Positions 28,501 through 35,671 of a stretch of DNA of 64,000 nt are shown in pieces. Each line of letters opens with the position of its first letter. Within the stretch, counting starts at the first letter, position 1. The position numbers were made by a program, and so were the translations under genes. The stretch spans positions 1 to 64,000 of the forward strand of contig VHIT02000055.1 in assembly GCA_009768925.2 (NCBI GenBank), read 5' to 3'. Source of the stretch: Cryptosporidium bovis. Its lineage: Eukaryota; Apicomplexa; Conoidasida; Eucoccidiorida; Cryptosporidiidae. The notes under the pieces are model-generated. The model ran no database searches and was not told the DNA's origin. It saw only the letters and a list, made by a program, of their open reading frames with translations.

Positions 28501-29700
28501 TGTGATTTAATGACAAAACAACTACTTTATGCCGCAGAAACGCAAGAGAATCCGTTTTTTGAATGCAAAATATTCCAATATGTGAATAATGCCTATAAAG
28601 AACAAAAAGTTCATACTGAAGGTAAGACATTCAAAATTTGTTCATTTACTGGAAAGGCCACAAAAGCAAAAAAAATTGGTGAAAATGAATCAAAAAAACT
28701 AACATATGAATACTTAAGCTTTTTGCTTCGGGGGAATACCACAAGCATTCATTCCTTAAGTTACGCAACCAAACTATCACCTGAGGTAATTTTACGTGCA
28801 ATTGGAAGAATTTACGGTCATTGCTTAATATTTGAAGAACCAATGAATTTGAACTTCCATGATTTCATGTTTAAACACTTAATAGATGGCGATGCCTACT
28901 TCGAAGCTGATATTAAACGTTTTTTTGAGCCAAGAATATCAACATTTCAAAAAATAATTACAACTTCCTACAAGGACTTGGACATTAAAAAATATCCAAC
29001 ACCTAGAATGAACTTCGAAAATTCGAAAAAACGCATCATTGGTGAAGAAAATATTTATTATTACGTAGATAGTGATGAATACAATGCAAATTCAAATATT
29101 ATGGGAAAAACAGGGCGACATAAAGAGTTTGTAAGAGTAAAAAATTTCAATAATCTGAGGTTCCTAAAAAGAAATATAACGAAATTTGTACTTCACGACA
29201 AATTTGAAGTGGAGTTAAATAGCTTTATTGCAGGCGTATCGGACATCATCCCAAAAAGATTTTTTAGGGCATTTATGCAGCCAAACTTATCCTATTATGT
29301 CCAGGGATATATTGGGAAAAATTTAAACGATATAGCAATCAAAAGTGCAGTGTCAAAGTTTTTCTTCGTGGAAGACAATGAATTGTTATTGCCCCACAAA
29401 TCCAAGCTTTTTAACTACTTCATTACAGCAATAAATTCGCTGTCTCTCGTTGACATCGGATATTTTTTCTCTATTTTTGTAAACAGATTCACAACATTAT
29501 TACCTACAGCGTATATAGGTAGAATCAAAGTTGTAGAGGCGCCTAAAAATAGTGAGGTAAACCCTACTAATAGGATTATTATTAATCCTCTACAATTAAC
29601 TGTTTACATTCCATTTTACAGTTCTTATAGTGAATACGAGAAAAACGTTGATAAATTGGTAGAAAATCAAAAGAAAATATTAAATCCAATAATAAAATAA
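22549..29700 (+). CDS. Giant secreted protein, 2383 residues
   Basis: One uninterrupted 2383-codon frame starting with a signal peptide (hydrophobic about 12-24, IINVLIFCLC) and lacking any later convincing membrane span. The chain looks helical, rich in K, N, I, F and E, with cysteines scattered throughout. Short motifs of the form [FVI]-C-x2-[LIV] recur on probable helices: ICELASS (~520), LCKFVEG (~690), VCIKRLD (~800), ICGNPQT (~1097), VCKLSRI (~1225), ICNELDI (~1275), YCEVAEG (~1326), ICEILEK (~1416), FCTEVLG (~1444) and ICENAIN (~1597). This suggests a repeated helical unit stabilised by disulfides. I recognise no known domain. It is probably secreted or stored in a secretory organelle, and likely lineage-specific. 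Confidence 0.88.
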   Translation: MKKLRGRICSISFIINVLIFCLCTIRKIHSRPHITINGDHPTKEEVYNNLYDVTCQNFYKDIRSYNFFGGYPTSSFEGTDREFCIKIEENNDIEVRMREAGFSIDLEDPLISVQFLWTFVRTKYKIFLSGIECFNIWKKVLLRLKLIKSTGDLKYKSEYDLEIGSKPRINPSKSMISLFPSIDDFLLMVTLATIRYSDGKFATDFTGKNDFFSLALIKERMTPLIHSNIKYYVPKLIKMYPPSFKYKDSLVSAALIYRLIYYCTGDIISPREAWEIWGLVMIMGGGGFIAEYTDIFEQVILTQNTEDNFPEERNFFTVLEKLSLFQSPPWGVRFPPIYENNESTLRDHPLFKFFISKGYSLPNKNMKDNEGIAIIYHIFHYYLNIFISIDTSKDIWMIIKRWLNVSREINISNKVKFVQYNGYTTNRNMIIENINSSELPKWASGVNYIDVNSEIMLTYIEEFEYEFPYIVTCPDGDLVLKNNGQGGKGRSGINRNQQVDRLAVRIAKEVHMLLPSIKFGNICELASSLSLKAPIGIKLRSKYIDRINNNINTDSQDNPKSIFSDEVVGIEYCIKGILNLIHGSEEEKNAYSSGMSIVSKHFLEMACQRILKSPLKCSLEFPFYFPFETSDFFNTFAGNVANVMSSTFMGKTNFYNQVIGTIWDGKIQSITKEREFPSVYRLYNPKFNPESLCKFVEGFVNPAIIDYFRVKTQEHIEKKRISEREKQKIASQTKKRYFNKIKGGIGDKLFTNDLYSLKKIINTHKIPKGALLSEWKKFVIDENTISSLITRMFKRQSDFEQVCIKRLDAFLREGNLQFHPVIVEYNLYNEFLINKKQKSRNFFKKISRDDKLDPSLKEIVNFMIFKHDIPELVPELIAQELVHSDIFTREDLQFKNMINWYINDSCQKAYRLISQSMTNRVKRNCFDKFSSCFNFIENSPKPEEDHRVDEKSLREYRESEMKIVQEALEFGLATLFGNYNIDLNISKLKTKFVHNKSKLADATPYTNILNKMFLLTNAAFICIHFSDNMLSISRADALAAAKVASKVLMNYYFDGEVIGDDFKSINKNENNYYNVRSVDLYEEVTSREIRKDFYKEICGNPQTTNFAYEIIETLIRHKNGIESYYDVVDWEKSYLEPDVACQIGEIISEKHKTIASIGMLDENTRCVDYIADKMDYIPHIPVPACTSVHRLLECEDDNNNYNLISTIILSNLLIDKQTNTELSNEVCKLSRIMQLYHILPDFSANCYNLLDKTFNVNSFFLREYKLSSEKKNDTFEKICNELDISHSCNGVSHQKLREDVEKVGNTIIFQIMNEMSEYNLYFGKNVYCEVAEGIAKSDIWNCFTQVEELLSKYTYFEFPDNFEKTICLKMNLWPRKCETEAFENHSIFSVYLYDNVLIPLQDKNYGGINAKGMYFTDICEILEKNYKQNRESEAFSDIKINPKEFCTEVLGENSIYVNLESKLADEMKKCIDIVSTDLLKIANDQLNLEFFDQNNDKLFKPTVFLPFYIVSDFTDLLINNYRLPPRVTIMSIAFSVAINRANPTGQVYVSSTLAIIFISLKVLFFVETDESSDLIKNCVEVSSSKISPTPTHEYNVEICENAINTYQNKKLNEDVYLLYSINEKVSSYYTTPFTSRAIELASKEYIFKVLRGKPSLDIQKVYEKILDKYVDYMFENISGTYKEKDSDGDEMTICTFKRITFSIYRDGKSKEERKEDNLDKFLSQNTYDIEIDGNAKNKVLKAIKMFNFLLELKRIGAIQIHNPYMPISKMINEIRVDSLLSYLPPDLANWLVTFENLEFAKYLFVVPVDYEGDFGPLGKFDQENSELKNVLEREGIFLSNIRHSSINIQAIKDATKKQISPFILSSTAYFLIVSIGEVINYGFRLSTNPYLFRNSIKKFIVNEELLNLVRPKHKMGSITFSRKQFTAVEAIEYFINEKLSTLRLKVDFHWNDINITEDFHKDSLYNFDGKLDSNSMKVARRRIFCDLMTKQLLYAAETQENPFFECKIFQYVNNAYKEQKVHTEGKTFKICSFTGKATKAKKIGENESKKLTYEYLSFLLRGNTTSIHSLSYATKLSPEVILRAIGRIYGHCLIFEEPMNLNFHDFMFKHLIDGDAYFEADIKRFFEPRISTFQKIITTSYKDLDIKKYPTPRMNFENSKKRIIGEENIYYYVDSDEYNANSNIMGKTGRHKEFVRVKNFNNLRFLKRNITKFVLHDKFEVELNSFIAGVSDIIPKRFFRAFMQPNLSYYVQGYIGKNLNDIAIKSAVSKFFFVEDNELLLPHKSKLFNYFITAINSLSLVDIGYFFSIFVNRFTTLLPTAYIGRIKVVEAPKNSEVNPTNRIIINPLQLTVYIPFYSSYSEYEKNVDKLVENQKKILNPIIK

Positions 29701-29952
29701 TTAACATATAATTATTAAATTTAAATTTACGTTTTTTTAGTTAATTAGTAACATGTATGTGATAATTATCAATAAGAGAAAATATTAGGTAATTCTCTAT
29801 GCGCATTTACAGATTTAGGAGTGTGAGGGGTGTTTGTTAGCGCTTAAATGCCAATTTATGCAAAAATATATCTGATTACTCGATTTTTTTATTATATCAT
29901 TTCAACATTTATAGAACCTACATCTATTTCAACTTAAATATTTTTGATTAGG

Positions 29953-30705
29953 ATGGTCAGGGATACAAGATTATATGATATTATCGGTGTTGATCCTGAT
30001 GCAACAACTTCTGAAATTAAGAGGGAGTACAGGATCAGAGCACTTTTATTGCATCCTGACAAGAATAACAATGATGAGGTGAGCAAGGAAAGATTTCAGG
30101 AGCTACAAAATGCCTACGAAATCTTAAGAAACGATGAATCGAGAAAGACTTACGATGAAACTGGGATTATTGAAGGGGAGGAAGAAAATACAAATTTTAA
30201 CAATATAGTGGAATTTTTCACATCGTTTTCAAGAAGAATTACAGAAGAGGATATTGAAAATTATAAAAGGAACTATCGTGGGTCCGAGGAAGAATGGGAG
30301 GATTTATCTAGTTTTTACCACCGTTTCAATGGCTCTTGTAAACACCTCCTAGAATACATACCATTTGCTGAGCCTGATGACATAGAGTACTATCTGAATT
30401 TGATTGAGACTGCAATAAGAGACGGTAGACTTCCTTCTAGAGCTGAATTTGACACTTCAAAAAAGTATTTAGAGAGGAAAGCCAAAAAATACAAGAAATC
30501 CAAGAAATATAAGAGTAAGGAACAAGAAGAGGAGGATGTAAACAAACTCATTCGCGAGCTTAGAGAAAGGTCAAGGAGAAGGATTGAAATAATCAGCCAA
30601 ATTATCGCAAAACATGAACACGGGTACCCAAAAGATATGGACGAAGAAGTTTATGAGACTCTTTATGCAGAAATGATTAAGGATGGGAAGCGTTTTAGGC
30701 GCTAG
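29953..30705 (+). CDS. DNAJC9-like J-domain co-chaperone
   Basis: The start is set at the ATG at 29953 (250 residues); the frame upstream opens only at a TTG. The J domain covers about residues 5-68 with HPD at 34-36 and HPDKNNND after it. Next comes ITEEDIENYKRNYRGSEEEWEDL (about 95-118), which closely resembles the region after the J domain in DNAJC9, then a helical part and a highly basic KKYKKSKKYKSK stretch (about 175-190). DNAJC9 is a nuclear co-chaperone that binds histone H3-H4 and recruits Hsp70; whether the parasite protein does so is inference from this similarity. The basic stretch fits a nuclear location. It lies upstream of DPH5 in the same direction. Confidence 0.85.
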   Translation: MVRDTRLYDIIGVDPDATTSEIKREYRIRALLLHPDKNNNDEVSKERFQELQNAYEILRNDESRKTYDETGIIEGEEENTNFNNIVEFFTSFSRRITEEDIENYKRNYRGSEEEWEDLSSFYHRFNGSCKHLLEYIPFAEPDDIEYYLNLIETAIRDGRLPSRAEFDTSKKYLERKAKKYKKSKKYKSKEQEEEDVNKLIRELRERSRRRIEIISQIIAKHEHGYPKDMDEEVYETLYAEMIKDGKRFRR

Positions 30706-30807
30706 TTCTACTTTAGGATTTTCTAATAACTATTTATCCATTTGAGCAAGAATTTATTGTATTTAGATTTTGTTTTTTCTAGAGGTGTTTGTAGTAAGAT
30801 AGTTACT

Positions 30808-31620
30808 ATGGTGTTATTTTTGGTTGGGGTAGGTTTGAATAACGAGAAGGACTTAACCTTAAGAGGTCTAGAGTTGATTGAGAAAGCAGATAAAGTGTAT
30901 TTTGAGTCATATACATCAATTCTTTCCCCAGGTGCAAATATAATAAATTTGTTAAAAGAGAAGAAATTGATAGAAGCAGACCGTAAAACTATTGAAGAAA
31001 ATTGCGATGGTATTATTGCGGAAGCAAAAGAAAAGAATATTGTATTGCTGGTTGTAGGGGATCCATTCTGCGCCACTACACACTCTGACTTGGTATTAAG
31101 ATCTTATGAGCAGGGTGTTAAGGTTGAGGTTGTGCACAATGCAAGTATTATATCAGCTATCGGATGCACAGGCTTGCAGGTATACCGTTTTGGTGAAACT
31201 GTTTCAATTCCTTTTTTTGAAGATAATTGGAGGCCTAAAAGCTTCTATGACAAAATCAAATCGAATCTAGAGAGAGGTCTACATACATTGTGTCTCTTAG
31301 ACATAAAGGTTAAAGAACAGACAATAGAGAACATGATGAAGAACAGACCTATTTTTGAACCGCCGAGATTCATGACAATTAATCAGGCTATTTCACAGAT
31401 ATTGGCTATAAAGGAGGAAGACAACTCTAGTTTGCTGTCTCAGGACTCTCTCGGATTTGGAGTGGCTAGAGTGGGTTCTGAGGATCAGTTAATTGTTTCA
31501 GGAACTCTAAAAGAACTCATTCACACTGAATTTGGAGGGCCTCTCCATTCGCTCGTTATATGTCATCCTGACCTCCACCTAGTTGAAAGACGCTTTTTTG
31601 AAATAAACAAAAAGCAGTGA
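30808..31620 (+). CDS. DPH5: Diphthine methyl ester synthase
   Basis: The start is set at the ATG at 30808 (270 residues), where MVLFLVGVGLNNEKDLTLRGLE matches the usual N-terminus; a TTG-initiated extension to 30742 is not needed. DPH5 transfers methyl groups from S-adenosylmethionine during conversion of a histidine in elongation factor 2 to diphthamide. Family signatures are present: GVGLxxEKDLTxRGLE, YTSIL (about 36-40), VVGDPFxATTHSDL (about 93-106), HNASI and VSIPFFxxxWRPxSFYDKI. The usual glycine in GDPFGATTH is cysteine here. Length is close to the family norm (about 270-290). It is cytosolic, with no signal peptide. Confidence 0.95.
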   Translation: MVLFLVGVGLNNEKDLTLRGLELIEKADKVYFESYTSILSPGANIINLLKEKKLIEADRKTIEENCDGIIAEAKEKNIVLLVVGDPFCATTHSDLVLRSYEQGVKVEVVHNASIISAIGCTGLQVYRFGETVSIPFFEDNWRPKSFYDKIKSNLERGLHTLCLLDIKVKEQTIENMMKNRPIFEPPRFMTINQAISQILAIKEEDNSSLLSQDSLGFGVARVGSEDQLIVSGTLKELIHTEFGGPLHSLVICHPDLHLVERRFFEINKKQ

Positions 31621-31690
31621 CAGTAAATTTCTTTTTCAAAAATATAAAATTTATTATTTCGTTTCATTAAACTAATTTTAAGTAGATAAA

Positions 31691-32350
31691 TTAGTAAGGC
31701 GTAATTGCAAATGTTTTTATTAGCTTAAAGGAAGATGGCAAAAATGTTTGTTCCATTGTTAAAATGCATTTATATCCTGCTTTTTTAAAAATTTTGTAAA
31801 AACTGTCTTCGGTCCTTATAATACTGAAGTCACTTTGGTCTACTTCATCTTCATGGCTTGTATTGTCCTTTATACATACAACTTTTCTGTTGGAGCTATT
31901 TTTTGGATCACCGGTGAGGAATGAGTTCTTAATCCTTATCAATAAATCTATAAATTCTTCATCGGATAGATATTGTGTTGCCCATTGAATCCAAATAAAG
32001 TCGTACCTACTATCACAAGGAGGAGTGAAATCTTGTAGGTTTGAGTGAATAGCCTTCGAACAACCGGGATTATTTTTTACGGCAACGTTTAGGTGTCTTA
32101 AGACCGGTTCGTTCAAATCCATCCTTTTACAGTGCCTGATTAAAACTGGAGTCACACGGCCAATTCCGCATCCAGCATCAATACCATATTCAAATAACTC
32201 GTCCTCACCCATTGAGATTTGTTTTTTTAGAGTTTTAATGAAGAATTGTGTATTATCAATGTCAATTTCATGAATGTGTATAAAACCATCAAGCATGCCT
32301 TCATTTGTGGATGGTTTGCTGTCCCAAAACATTTCAGATACCCTTGTCAT
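31691..32350 (-). CDS. Alpha-N-terminal protein methyltransferase (NTM1/METTL11-like)
   Basis: A 219-residue class I SAM methyltransferase. The N-terminal W-x5-T-x-x-G-M-L-x-G-type signature of the NTMT1 family is present as FWDSKPSTNEGMLDGF (8-23), then the SAM-binding loop DAGCGIGRVTP (58-68) and the family motif WIQWATQYLSDEEF (about 115-130), followed by KDNT. NTMT1/Tae1 enzymes methylate the exposed N-terminus of proteins beginning X-Pro-Lys after methionine removal, including ribosomal and chromatin proteins. No signal peptide. Convergent with DPH5, 70 bp apart. Length is about the family size. Confident at family level. Confidence 0.92.
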   Translation of the reverse strand: MTRVSEMFWDSKPSTNEGMLDGFIHIHEIDIDNTQFFIKTLKKQISMGEDELFEYGIDAGCGIGRVTPVLIRHCKRMDLNEPVLRHLNVAVKNNPGCSKAIHSNLQDFTPPCDSRYDFIWIQWATQYLSDEEFIDLLIRIKNSFLTGDPKNSSNRKVVCIKDNTSHEDEVDQSDFSIIRTEDSFYKIFKKAGYKCILTMEQTFLPSSFKLIKTFAITPY

Positions 32351-32497
32351 TGTATTTTCATTTTCGGACCTTGAACATTCCTTTATTTACCAATAAAAAA
32401 TATGTTGCCTTGTATGTCACGCGGTCTGTTTTGATTATTCCAATAATAAAATTAAACTTGAATTTCTAGTCAGTTTCGAAATATTTAATAAATCCTG

Positions 32498-33274
32498 TCA
32501 TAAATAATAGTTAAAATAAGTTCTGATTATATTTAGATTAAATGTTATCGATAATAGACGTACCTTCGTAGATATACTTTTACTACATTTTATATTGATA
32601 TTTTGATTACCTTTATCTTTTAGTATTTTAATAATAATTCTCCGTTTGTTGTATTTTAGTGATGCAAAAACAAATGAAAAAAGTAAGGTAGTAAATAGTG
32701 TTGCAAGAAAAATACTAGTTTTTACTATAACTTTTCCTTTAGTGAAAGGTTCTTTGAGTCTTTGAAATAATGTGCGATGTGTAGAAATGTCATCTTTTGA
32801 GCTCTCATTGATGCAGTTTTTAAAGTCAACAACTGCAGTATTTCTACAGGAACCTTCAAATATAAGATTTTTGAGAGGATAGTCAATATTGCTTTTTTTA
32901 TCTGAGTCAATTATCATCATTGAAGTAGTATCACAAACAACCCCCATTTTTGGTTTGACAGTATATAACCTTTTATTCGACTCATCAAGTAATTTTATTG
33001 GAAAATTGCACTTATACCTCCCTTTTGTGCTCAAATACATTCTCCCAATAAAACTCATTGTATTGCCATTATTACAACTAATATTCGAAATATTGTATTC
33101 ATTGTCCTGCTTAATAGTCAGCAAAATCGACCTAGCTTATTTGTTATTGATTATGAAGTTGGCTAAATCATATACTTACCGATGTTTTAAATTGTTCAGC
33201 TCAAGGGAAAGAATGAAATATGGAAGAATATAAAAAAATAAAACAGAATATATTTTCATATTATTGAGTTTCAT
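32498..33274 (-). CDS. Spliced type I membrane protein, family unknown
   Basis: The open frame in exon 2 begins only with a TTG at 33124, so the plain ORF looks truncated. Upstream, an ATG at 33274 opens a 95-nt exon (33274-33180) encoding a signal peptide with core IYSVLFFYILPYFILS. It ends at a GTAAGT donor, and an acceptor CTAG|G at 33132 joins it in frame to exon 2 (33131-32498), restoring CGG across the junction. The spliced product is 242 residues: signal peptide, a luminal/extracellular part with several cysteines, one membrane span (TSIFLATLFTTLLFSFVFASL, exon 2 C-terminal third) and a basic cytoplasmic tail. No domain is recognised. The splice model is inferred from frame and splice signals. 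Confidence 0.75.
33132..33179 (-). other. Predicted 48-nt intron
   Basis: On the minus strand the donor is CG|GTAAGTAT and the acceptor is AAGCTAG|G. It is phase 2 and contains in-frame stops, so unspliced reading from the upstream ATG would end at the donor. Confidence 0.7.
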
Positions 33275-33634
33275 TTGGAGAGTAAATTTTTTTTAAACTA
33301 ATGAAAAATTAAAAATAATTGCATGAATATACCGCAGTATTTAAAAAAATGACATGTATTTAAATTAATTCTAGAGTATTAGAATGCAAAATGAACCGCA
33401 TATTTAATTCTAATGAAAAAAAAGTTGAGTAAAAGGCATAAAGTTATGTTTAACAAGGTGAGAATAATTTATTTAGACTAAAAATTTCAGCCGCCGAAAC
33501 AGGGTCAACAATTTCCTTTAAAAGATTCTGAAATATAATTACACAATGCTAAGTTTTTATATTTAACAATATGGTAGTTGTCTCGTATTAATTGTTTGCA
33601 TTTGTTTGATTTTAAACCAAATCTATCTCTCAAA
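33275..33634. promoter_or_regulatory. Divergent promoter region, 360 bp
   Basis: It lies between the spliced membrane-protein gene (minus) and the Grc3-like gene (plus). It is A+T-rich apart from a short GC-richer patch near 33490-33503 (CAGCCGCCGAAACA). No other feature is recognised. Confidence 0.45.
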
Positions 33635-34891
33635 ATGGAAAGAGAATATGAATATCCAGAGGACTGGAGGGCTTTTTCAAAAAAAGTAGAGAACGAAACA
33701 GCAGATCCGAAAAACAAAGTGTACTGCGTTTTGTTAATTGGGCCAAAAAATAGTGGAAAGACCACATTTCTGATGGAGAATATAAAGGCTGTTGTGAATA
33801 GTAATCCAAGTTCACATGTTTATATTTTGGACTGCGATTTAGGTCAACCTCTGATTTCACCACCAAGTTGTGTAAAATTAGCTAGGTGGACTCAGACTGA
33901 ATTTAGTATAAGTGAAAGGAATATTAATATTGTACCAGATTTGATGTTTTATGTTGGTGGCAATAGTCCAATAAACTATCCTCTAAGATACATAAAAATT
34001 GTAAGAGAGTGCATACACTACGTGAAAAATTTAAAAGGAAAAAATAATATTTCACTTTTTTTGAATCTTCCAGGTTGGATCACAGGTGTAGGGTCTGAAA
34101 TTTTATCAATAATAACATCACTTTGCATTAAGATATCAAATAGAGTTATTATAGGATTTACAAAAGAAGTTGAAGACAGTAAATTGATGGATGATGAAAG
34201 TATTAATATGAGTAAATTATTTAATGTATTTCGGATGAAAGATCGTCTTGATACGGATTTTTTTGTCCAGGGATGTGAAAAAGCGGATATATTTATGACT
34301 CAACTAAGTGATTTGCCTATTAATCAAGAAGACAATAAAGAAGTGTCAAATAATTCTAATATACTGGCATACTTTGATAGTTATATTTGCTATTTTTCAA
34401 TGGAATTACGTGGCACATCTAGAGTAATTCACTATCCTTTCAGTTCAATTTGTGTAATACCGTCATTAAATACCACAGTAAATTCTTACCAACTTCAATA
34501 TCATGTGGAGAATAGATTGACTAATTCAATTGTTGGATTATGTATTTTTAGAGATGAAGAAAACAAGTATATACCAGACTTTTCAGAGACAAACGAGTTG
34601 AATATCCTTGAAACTGATATGTTCTTTCCATGTATTGGGTTTGGTATTATTCATCATGTTAATTACAAATCAAAAAAGATAGTAATTGTTGTTCCAGATT
34701 ATATTCCATCGAGTAATATATTAGAGACTAATGTGATTCAACTCACAGAAATAGTGCTGCCATATCATTATTCTTTTTATTCGTCGAGTCCATATATTTG
34801 TAAAAGGTATAACATTATTCAGGGAAGCTACTCAGGTGGGAAAGTCCCATGTAACCGAAAAAACGTTAAAAGAAAGATACACAATATTTAA
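33635..34891 (+). CDS. Grc3/NOL9-like polynucleotide 5'-kinase
   Basis: The start is moved from a TTG at 33578 to the ATG at 33635 (418 residues). The P-loop GPKNSGKTT is at 36-44, followed by ILDCDLGQPLISPP (about 66-80), which matches the family's Walker-B-like D-x-D-x-GQ-x-x-x-x-PP signature shared by Clp1, Grc3 and NOL9. A later NLPGWITG is also family-like. Grc3/NOL9 phosphorylates the 5' hydroxyl left by Las1 when the ribosomal ITS2 spacer is cut; Clp1 acts in mRNA 3' end and tRNA processing. Sequence features fit the Grc3/NOL9 branch better, but Clp1-type activity cannot be excluded. It is shorter than human NOL9, lacking the long N-terminal extension. Nucleolar location is inferred. 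Confidence 0.82.
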   Translation: MEREYEYPEDWRAFSKKVENETADPKNKVYCVLLIGPKNSGKTTFLMENIKAVVNSNPSSHVYILDCDLGQPLISPPSCVKLARWTQTEFSISERNINIVPDLMFYVGGNSPINYPLRYIKIVRECIHYVKNLKGKNNISLFLNLPGWITGVGSEILSIITSLCIKISNRVIIGFTKEVEDSKLMDDESINMSKLFNVFRMKDRLDTDFFVQGCEKADIFMTQLSDLPINQEDNKEVSNNSNILAYFDSYICYFSMELRGTSRVIHYPFSSICVIPSLNTTVNSYQLQYHVENRLTNSIVGLCIFRDEENKYIPDFSETNELNILETDMFFPCIGFGIIHHVNYKSKKIVIVVPDYIPSSNILETNVIQLTEIVLPYHYSFYSSSPYICKRYNIIQGSYSGGKVPCNRKNVKRKIHNI

Positions 34892-34921
34892 AATATCTAG
34901 AAATTTATAAATATGTTTTTT

Positions 34922-35563
34922 TTATTTATTGGTTATTTTATGAACAAGATTAATAAAACTCATCATTGTTTTGCAATCAAAATCACAAATGTTATCTGAG
35001 TTGCAAAAGAATATTGCACAAATATTTTTATATGGGATTATTATTAGTTCATTCTTCAATTGACGATCTGTTAGGAAAAGAACATTTTTCCCCCTAAGTA
35101 TTTGTTTAGAATTTAAAACGAACTTTCTCCCCCATAAACTCAGAGAAATACTGTCTGTATTCTCAGTATTTCCCAATAACTCTTCTATAGCCTCAAATAC
35201 GTAATTTTCAGTTTTTGGATGTAGAGACGTTTTAATTTCCCACTCCTTTGCTTCAATATCCTTTTTCCCTATGATAATTCCACGATTGTCTCTGCACCAT
35301 AGGGGAATTACGGAGGTGCAAAACTTATCCCAACTATTTGTGTCAACATCATTCGGTATTTCAATATTTACTGCCTTTCTTCTGATATTATCTCCACAGT
35401 TTTTGATCTTTCTTTTATTTTTTGGCTTTATCACCCTATTTGTAGATAGTAAAGTTTTCGTTGGGACGGTAACACTATTCGGTCAGTTGAACAGTTTGAA
35501 AACACAAACTTACCTTTTTGGACTCGATTTTTCATCTTCAATGTTGTTTCTAACCTCTACCAT
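34922..35563 (-). CDS. Spliced conserved-looking protein, family unknown
   Basis: Exon 2 (35435-34922) has no ATG near its start; the frame opens at a GTG. An ATG at 35563 begins a 50-nt exon (35563-35514) ending AAAAG|GTAAGT, and an acceptor AATAG|G at 35436 joins it in frame, giving 187 residues beginning MVEVRNNIEDEKSS. The N-terminus is basic (KPKNKRKIKN). The rest has the pattern of a compact folded domain, with NYVFEAIEELLG, LSLWGRKFVL and LTDRQLKNELIIIPYKNICAIFF. No signal peptide or membrane span. I do not recognise the family. It is convergent with the Grc3-like gene (30 bp) and divergent from the gene at 35672 (108 bp). Confidence 0.75.
35436..35513 (-). other. Predicted 78-nt intron
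   Basis: Minus-strand donor AAAAG|GTAAGTTT, acceptor ACAAATAG|G, phase 2. Splicing restores an AGG codon and supplies the only credible start codon for the downstream frame. Confidence 0.72.
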
Positions 35564-35671
35564 GTTTTCTCCTGCTTTCACACTTTCTTTTGATTTTCAT
35601 TGATTTATTTTACTAAGCAATTTTTTACCGCGTAATTACACAATTTTTTTTTGATCTTACAATAGAACCTC

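Noticed and set aside
34922-35435. AFG1-like ATPase C-terminus
   Set aside because: A few residues (LWGRKFVL, ending INLVHKI) recall AFG1, but there is no ATPase domain and the similarity is too short to support a call.
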